From Antennarius striatus (lineage: Eukaryota; Chordata; Actinopteri; Lophiiformes; Antennariidae): a DNA stretch of 64,000 bases. The stretch spans positions 4,584,697-4,648,696 of the forward strand of contig NC_090789.1 in assembly GCF_040054535.1 (NCBI RefSeq). Direction: 5' to 3'. A model generated the notes under the pieces. It searched no databases. It saw only the letters and a list, made by a program, of their open reading frames with translations, and was not told where the DNA came from. Position 1 is the first letter of the stretch, and every line of letters begins with the position of its first letter. A program made the position numbers and the translations under genes. This document shows positions 52,311 through 64,000 of the stretch, in pieces.

Positions 52311-55300
52311 ACTTGTCTCCGCCTTTCCACATTACAGATTCACCAGCTAGACACGATATTGTTCCCCTGCTGGTAGCTCTGGGGCTCTGGGTGGGGATTT
52401 TCTTTGCGTAGCAGAGGCTGTACTCTCCCTGGTATAGCCCCCACAGGGACTTCCTTTGACACCGTCAGCCTTTTGAACTCACTGTGACATAAAGCATTGG
52501 GTTTGTTGTACACAACCCCTGCACAAAGAGAGCTCCAACTAATTGCTCGGCGTACACCTGAAAGACAGTTGGAGACATCGAAGAGCATCGCCACCCGGGT
52601 CAGTGCGGCTTTGATGAAGGTGACTTTGAAATTGTACATTTCTGGTCTGATCCTTTGCACATTAGTTGTTTCATGTGATTTACTATTTGTGTGATCTTAG
52701 GAGGACTTTTTTTTAGGTTTTAATTGCGTGAACATTTCTTTGCATTCTCTGGTAATTGCATACATTTTATAAGGCACCCTGTTGTGAGCCTGTGATCAGT
52801 CTCTATTAATGTTTACACCAAAGACAAACAAGTCTAAAAGCTGCATGCTGCGTGTTTTTCTCCTATCATATTTCTCTATATCGATTGCAGGTGTGTATTT
52901 GTTGTACATGCATAATATAAGTTTTAAAAAGACAACCAAATCGATGAAAATCTCCATTTTATAAAAGGATGTGTCGAGAATCAATATAGCTCATAGCTCA
53001 GAGCAATCTCTCAGATTTATGGATGTCCGCTGTGTCTTTGTGTGACCGTTCATCCTCTGGAAGGTGGACAGGTGGCGACAACTGGTGGGCCCGGAGGGTT
53101 CCTGTCAACCCCGTAGAGTCCAAAGCTGACCAGAAGGAAAGGGAAGAGACGGCAAGAAGGCTGGAGGGGAGACAAAAGAGATTGAAAATGGAAAGTAAGT
53201 TGAAGAGAAGTGACGATGCTCTGGAGAACCAAAGCAGCCGGTCCTACGTCCGAGTCAGATCGAGCTCCGTTTGCTGTCAGAGCTTCAACAGGAGTCTACG
53301 TCCCCTCTTGACTCCAGCAGGCGTGACAAAGTGATTGGTTTCGGTTCAACATAATGGCCAGCTATGAATGCTGAGTGTAACTGCGGGGGACCATTAAAGC
53401 CACAATGGTCGACAAGACGCTAAGCGTTCCCTAGAGGTCTGAGGGGCCCTTTCATGCCTGTCCTGGGGCTGGGAGGGCTGCTGAGAGCTGCTGGTGGCCA
53501 GCTGGTTTCTCTGGCCCCCATGCAACCCTAATGTCATCAGCTCTTTGCCCACTTTGAGCTCCCGGGTGCATGGGGACAGAGGTCTGTGGGACACTTGTGG
53601 GCATGTGCACAAACACATGAGCACAAGGCCCCACCTGTTTTCAGCATTACTCAGATCGGTTCTAGTTGGCATCTATGTGGACAATCATTTTCATTTAGCT
53701 CTTCCTGCTCTTATTGTTCGATCCAAGTCAGTGGTTAGTCTAAAGTGATTTGTTACCACTGCTAGGGTGCCAGAGGGGTAATGTTTTCACCCCGCCTGTT
53801 TGGTTGGATCGTTTTTATGAATTACGATAAAAAAACTAAAAAACCTGACCGATTTCCTCCAAACTTGGCGGATCTGCAACTTTTGAAAACTTTGCTTTTC
53901 TTATTGCATACCACTCTACTTGTCCACCATTAGTGTGAAAGTCTTTTTTTTTTATTGTTGTTGTGTGGACTTGCATAAGTAGTTAATTAGAAAAAGATAT
54001 TAGTTTTAAAAAGTAGAAAATAAAACCAGATTTAACCAAGTTTAACAATTTATTTGTCCATTAATTAAAAATCAGTCTAATCCAGCTGTCAATCCAGTCA
54101 ATATCCTGCAGGGGAATTCAATATTCATTGTTCTCAGTGCACGATTTAGGAGAAGAAAAAACTTGTGATGCAAATGCTGTCACATCCAATTCCAGCCTTA
54201 TTTGGATGCTGTGACGGAAGCCAGTTCCTCTCTCTGAGGTCCTAAATAGCTCACTGCTGCAAACAGAAAACATGTTTTGTCGACAGCCGGCTTGAAAGGC
54301 AAGCCTAACAAAAGCAGTGGTGGCAATTTCAAAAAAAATTTTTTTCAATTTTTGTCTTTTTCAGAGCTGGAAGAAGATGAGAAGAAGAAGAAAAGTTTTT
54401 ACTAATTCATGTGGCTGCAGAAAATCCAGGTAGCCGCGATGAAAAGCTTATTAAGGGACTCTCAGTCAATAAAATCTGCTCACTTCTATAAGCTGTGGCT
54501 CTTTTTTAAAGAAAATCATTTGTGTTTTATTTATTTTACCTGCTGGTATGTTTTTTTCTTTTCTTTTCTGGAGCCTCACACAATTAATGCTTTAGTTTCA
54601 TGGCAATGACATGGAGGTATTGAGCGTTATCGTGGCTTTGAAACAATGTCAGGGGGAGTCAAGCATTGATAGCTCGTCCTTGCTTTGCTGCCTTGATTTT
54701 GTTCCAGTGCATTAAAACATCCTTTGAGGTCTACCTCTAGACAAAGCTCTTGCTTGAATTCACTCATTGGTTATAATGGATCTTTAATAAATTACAGTAG
54801 AAAATAAAACGAATTTGCCTCAAGGTGTCGGAGCAGTGCATCTAAACAAACCTAGTAATCTTCCACAGCAAATCAAAGTCTTCTGAGGCAAATAAAAGCA
54901 TTCACATATGCAGATACACATAATTGTACTGTGACGACACACAAAGTAATAGAAAGCGAGGAAATGTTTTGCTCTATGCAAGAGAAAGGTAGTCGGCCCT
55001 GCTTAGCCATATACATGTAGTAGTTTGCATAAAATAGTATTTAATTCCATCTGGTTTTGCTTTGTCAAGACATACTTGATCCTGCTCAATCCTGACATGT
55101 ATAATTCAGCCTGGCTATCCTGTCAGAAATATTTCTCAGCATATTTACAGCCCCCGTCTTTGCCTCTGTCTGCATATCGAGCTCCATTCCAAATCCCCTG
55201 GATGAATTCGGTGCCTTGTTCCCCTTAAAAATACAAGTCAAGTGCCTTTTTTAAAAACCATTCAGAGGTTTAAATAAAGAGATTTATTTTTTTGGAAGGG

Positions 55301-55680
55301 AACATGAATTGGATCGCTCTTAATGCTTTATAGAGATTTACCTGAGGTGCAGTTGGAGACAGACGGAGCCTCGGCTGGCAGAAGTATCTGACAGAGGTCA
55401 GCTGATGTCAAGGTACATCAATTTTATGAACCTTCACCCCCCTCGTGAGTTTGCTGCCACTCATGTGTTAAATGGGTCTTGTAGCCAGAAGAGAATGCCT
55501 TTGTGCCTGAAATAAATGGAGAGGAGAGAATGGGGTTAAGACGACTCCTCTGAGGTGCATCAACAGACATCTGTTCATCCTGTCTCCCTTTTGCTTTTTA
55601 AAAAAAAATAGGGTTCACTGTATCTGAAGGTTTTCAGTCATTAAAACAATCTAATAGGCTTTAATTGCAATCAAGAAATT
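52310..55680. other. intergenic, with a possible worn dispersed repeat
   Basis: No gene recognised. 53765-53885 (GTTTTCACCCCGCCTGTTTG ... CCTGACCGATTTCCTCCAAA) resembles a worn copy of another common fish repeat. Confidence 0.4.
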
Positions 55681-55684
55681 ATGA

Positions 55685-55685
<1 letters not shown>

Positions 55686-55753
<68 letters not shown>

Positions 55754-55832
55754 TATATACATATATATATAAGTATATATATAAGTATATATATGAGTAT
55801 ATATATATACAGTGTATATATATATATATAAA
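55686..55832. repeat. (TA)n array with phased variants
   Basis: About 60 bp of pure TA, then ATACATAT, ATAAGTAT and ATGAGTAT variants roughly every 14-16 bp. Confidence 0.95.
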
Positions 55833-55960
55833 ATATAAAAATCATGTACTTATGATGAAGCTGCGAAAATAGAAAGATCCTAATTTCCTTCCAGCAGTGA
55901 CGGATCGATCTGAAAGCAGGCTGCTTTGACAGATGTTCAGCTCAGCAAAGGCTGCAATAA

Positions 55961-55970
55961 CACACACACA

Positions 55971-56057
<87 letters not shown>

Positions 56058-56211
56058 TTTTTAACTATGGTAGTATACATAAAAGACAATACATACACAA
56101 CACACACATACACTGAACGTATTCACAAGACCACAGTAAACTGTGCACGCTACACCCTGAACAAACCGTCCAATTTACTGCCCTCCGTTCCCACATACAC
56201 ACTTAAACACA

Positions 56212-56296
<85 letters not shown>
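55961..56296. repeat. two (CA)n arrays 150 bp apart
   Basis: CA runs at about 55961-56056 and 56209-56296. An imperfect GT run at 56444-56490 lies in the opposite sense. Confidence 0.95.
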
Positions 56297-56299
<3 letters not shown>

Positions 56300-56499
56300 G
56301 ACGAAATTACTTTGAACTTGGTGTCACAGGGAGTGAATGCAGCTGAGAGCAACGGGGTCATGAAGCTCTTTGAGAGGTGAGATGAGGTCCAGCGTTTCCA
56401 CTGCTGTCTGTCTCCACTCTGATGGGCTCATAGCTGACGAAAGAGTGTGTGTGTGTGTGTCTGTGTGTGTGTGTGTATGTGTGTGTGTGAAACATGTTA

Positions 56500-57690
56500 G
56501 AATACCAGGCCTGGCCATAAGGCTCTTTTTGTTACGGTTGGCACTTTGCCACTGCAGAAATGTATGATGCAGCCAACATTCACTGTCACACCGGTCCAGT
56601 TCACATCAGACGGCTGTCACGTCCGCAGCACAGGAAACGTCACGCTTTGGAATCAGAAGCATTTTCAGGTATTCCAGATAAAATGAGCAGAGAGAATTAT
56701 GTGGCGTTTAAAATCGATTTAAGGATGTAAATGCTTGACTTTTTGCATCACTTAACCATCAAAGATGAGGTTGGGTAGAAGTATATTTATTTTTATATCA
56801 TTTTTATTTTATTTTAAATATCGTTTTTGCACCAACAATTTAGTGTTTGAGGCAGATTTGTTTGGTTGCCTGTCCAAAAATTAAGAACAGATTATATGAT
56901 TTCAGGCAATATGATTTAAAATTTTGAGGGGGAGGTTTTAAAGGTCAAGGGGTCATATTGTGAGGGTGAAACTGTCACGTACTCTGCGTATGACCAGAGT
57001 TTTCCTCATGGCTGTGCACGTATATCACTATTGGTGATCAACTACTATGCACATAATATTATCCAATACAAACACGTTAGCTTGAAAGCTACTACCAACA
57101 GACGTGTTTGCTGTTTACTTTCACATTGTGTGCTCTGAAGTCCTCAGCCATTACTTCTGTTTAATCCAGCCTAAGATTAGCTTCACTATGTTTGAACAGT
57201 TAGAGTTTGCCCAACAAACAGACTGAGAGTAAGTCAAGATATGTTTTCCTTTATAAATATGTTTTTAAGGCGAGTTTTTAAGGAACACATTGACTCAGAG
57301 GATTTAATCTCCTCAGGGAGGTCATTCAAACACTAAACCGGTTTCTCAAAACACTCGCAGCCGAGCCAAGCGACCTCCGGGCTGTTTAACCTTTTGGGAT
57401 AGTGATTGTTTTTGTGTTTACAAGTTTGCGTGTTTGACAGAATTTATTATTTTTCTATTTGATTGGGACAAAAAAACAGTAGGAGAAGTTTTTTTAAACA
57501 ATGACAACATGTAAATATATCTCCCATATGGGAGGCAGGCACATCAAGTTCCCGAGTGGCTTTGGAAGCAAGGCATGTCATTGAGCTACTCTTGAAACCA
57601 AGGTTTAAGGCTCAGCATAACAATATTGTATATTTAAATGATATCGAGTTCTGAGTAGAGTTTAATAAATATAAACTAACAGGACTCCTT
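56500..57690. other. intergenic, no gene seen
   Basis: AT-rich non-coding sequence without recognised features. Confidence 0.45.
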
Positions 57691-57699
57691 CTAATAATG

Positions 57700-57970
57700 A
57701 ACCCCAACCATCCATCCATCTTATAGATGAGATGATCACAATCGTCTCGTCTGATGCTTATCTGCCTTGAGGGTCATGGATCTGCTTGAGCCTATCCAAA
57801 CTAGCTACGAATGAAAGGCAGGGTACACCCTTGTTGACACGCCAGCTGACCAAGGGGCCACAAGAAAGACAAACAACCACTCATGCTCGCACCAACGGAC
57901 AATTTCCTGTGACCAATTCACCCAAACTGCATGTTCTTGGAGGTGGGGGAAAGTCAGAAGCTGACAGCCT
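57700..57970 (+). repeat. dispersed teleost repeat, best preserved copy
   Basis: CCATCCATC, GAGCCTATCCAAACTAGC, GGCAGGGTACACCCTTG, ACAAACAACCACTCATGCTC and GCATGTTCTTGGAGGTGG follow the order of a very common fish repeat. This is the clearest of four relics in the window. No family name is asserted. Confidence 0.65.
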
Positions 57971-58230
57971 CATCACCCATCAGGGGACGGACGTGTGTTA
58001 TTAAAAGTAACGGACTTTTCCTGATGTATTATCTAAAATAACAAAAATAAAAAAAGCTTTTAATTTAAATCCACATTTCCATCTTCTATGGATATGTAAA
58101 ACTGTAAGTATGGAAATAACTGATTTGATGGAACAATGTTGTCGAGTATAAACACAAGGCTGAAGATTAGCGGGGGTAAAACAAAGGAAGTGTCAATGAA
58201 AAGAGAGCATGTGTTCATCGGCAACTCCCT

Positions 58231-61017
<2,787 letters not shown>

Positions 61018-61094
<77 letters not shown>
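61018..61094. repeat. (CA)n microsatellite
   Basis: Pure CA array. Confidence 0.97.
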
Positions 61095-61096
<2 letters not shown>

Positions 61097-61873
61097 AAAA
61101 TAACTCATCTTATTATTTCATCACGTCAGACAATTTTATTTTAATGAGACACCCCTAGAAGTAAAAAAAAAAGACAATCTCTGTGTTTAACAATAATTGC
61201 ACCCAGCGAAGTGGTGGCTTAAAGATTAGCATCCACGTGTAAATAACGATAAGTCATTTCTAGAAAACACTGAAATCTTGCCAGTTAAACTGGCCTTACA
61301 TATGCTATTTAAAATGCTTTGAAAAGCAAAGTGTAATTGAGATATAGGCATTATAAATGATGGTAACAACCCAGACCTCAACATCAATACCCATGAGTGA
61401 AACTGTGCCTCTGGTCAGGCCCACGCTGTGCAGCGTGTGAAGAAGGCTGTCGCTGACCCTCAGCTTCTTTGTGTTGTATCTGCGTGAGGCCCTGGTTTCC
61501 CAGACCTGGTGGGAGCTGTTTGCTTGAGCAGCTACCGTCACCGTCACCGTCAGGGCGATGACATTCTCATTTTCCACACAAAACATCCGACCTGACAGAA
61601 AAACATGAATGCTTTTCATTTGCTGCTGCAGATCGACACAAAGTAAGGGCAACGACGAATGTCATTACACCAGTTACGTACTTCACCGTTGGGTCCAAAG
61701 TGGATATTTATGTGAAGCTTCCTTCAAGGCGCTCCTGAGATGCACCTCTTGTGAGAGATGAGGACGAGGTAATGCACTGACAACCCACAAACACAACGTG
61801 TGTAGTCACAGCGATCCCTGGTGTGGAGGAATAAAAACTGTATTTGCTATAGTACAATTTTACTATGAAAACT

Positions 61874-64000
<2,127 letters not shown>

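Overview
This window is vertebrate nuclear DNA, most probably from a percomorph-type teleost fish. I base this on compact spliced genes with GT-AG introns, about forty long CA/GT, CT, TA and GATA microsatellites, and worn copies of dispersed repeats typical of fish genomes. There is no bacterial, viral or plasmid organisation, and almost every long open frame is a microsatellite artefact (poly-Thr-His or poly-Cys-Val).

The only protein genes I can support are two complete head-to-tail copies of one gene on the minus strand between about 13.7 and 24.2 kb. Both encode a BAR-domain protein of the CIBAR1/FAM92A family, the Chibby-interacting protein of the ciliary base. I rebuilt nine coding exons for each copy from reading frame and splice signals. 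Copy A (24000 down to 20422) gives a 298-residue protein with an ordinary first exon and a housekeeping-type promoter. Copy B (18473 down to 13772) gives about 308 residues. It keeps every internal exon in frame, but it lacks copy A's first exon and promoter and appears to use a new short first exon. It also carries three tandem PPDY motifs where A has one, a longer acidic tail and a strongly changed exon 4. Both copies need a 6-nucleotide micro-exon (Ser-Gln).

The copies are embedded in a flanking repeat R, in the order R1 (about 11.5-13.55 kb), gene B, R2 (about 19.23-20.35 kb), gene A, R3 (partial, about 24.36-25.01 kb). This is the arrangement expected from unequal crossing over between flanking repeats. 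Identity between the units is patchy: blocks of about 98% (12.46-13.33 with 19.23-20.08 kb; 15.58-15.90 with 21.30-21.61 kb) alternate with blocks of about 80-90%, which suggests later gene conversion.

The left flank (1-11.5 kb) and the right flank (25-64 kb) contain no gene I can support. The right flank, upstream of both genes, is AT-rich and has octamer and homeodomain-type motifs, near-palindromes, CTCF-like sites and repeat relics. It resembles a regulatory gene desert. In mammals the 5' side of CIBAR1 faces the TRIQK/RUNX1T1 desert, so such a landscape would fit, but neither neighbour is visible here. The tandem cibar1 pair, with its chimeric, PPxY-amplified second copy, is the most noteworthy system in the window.
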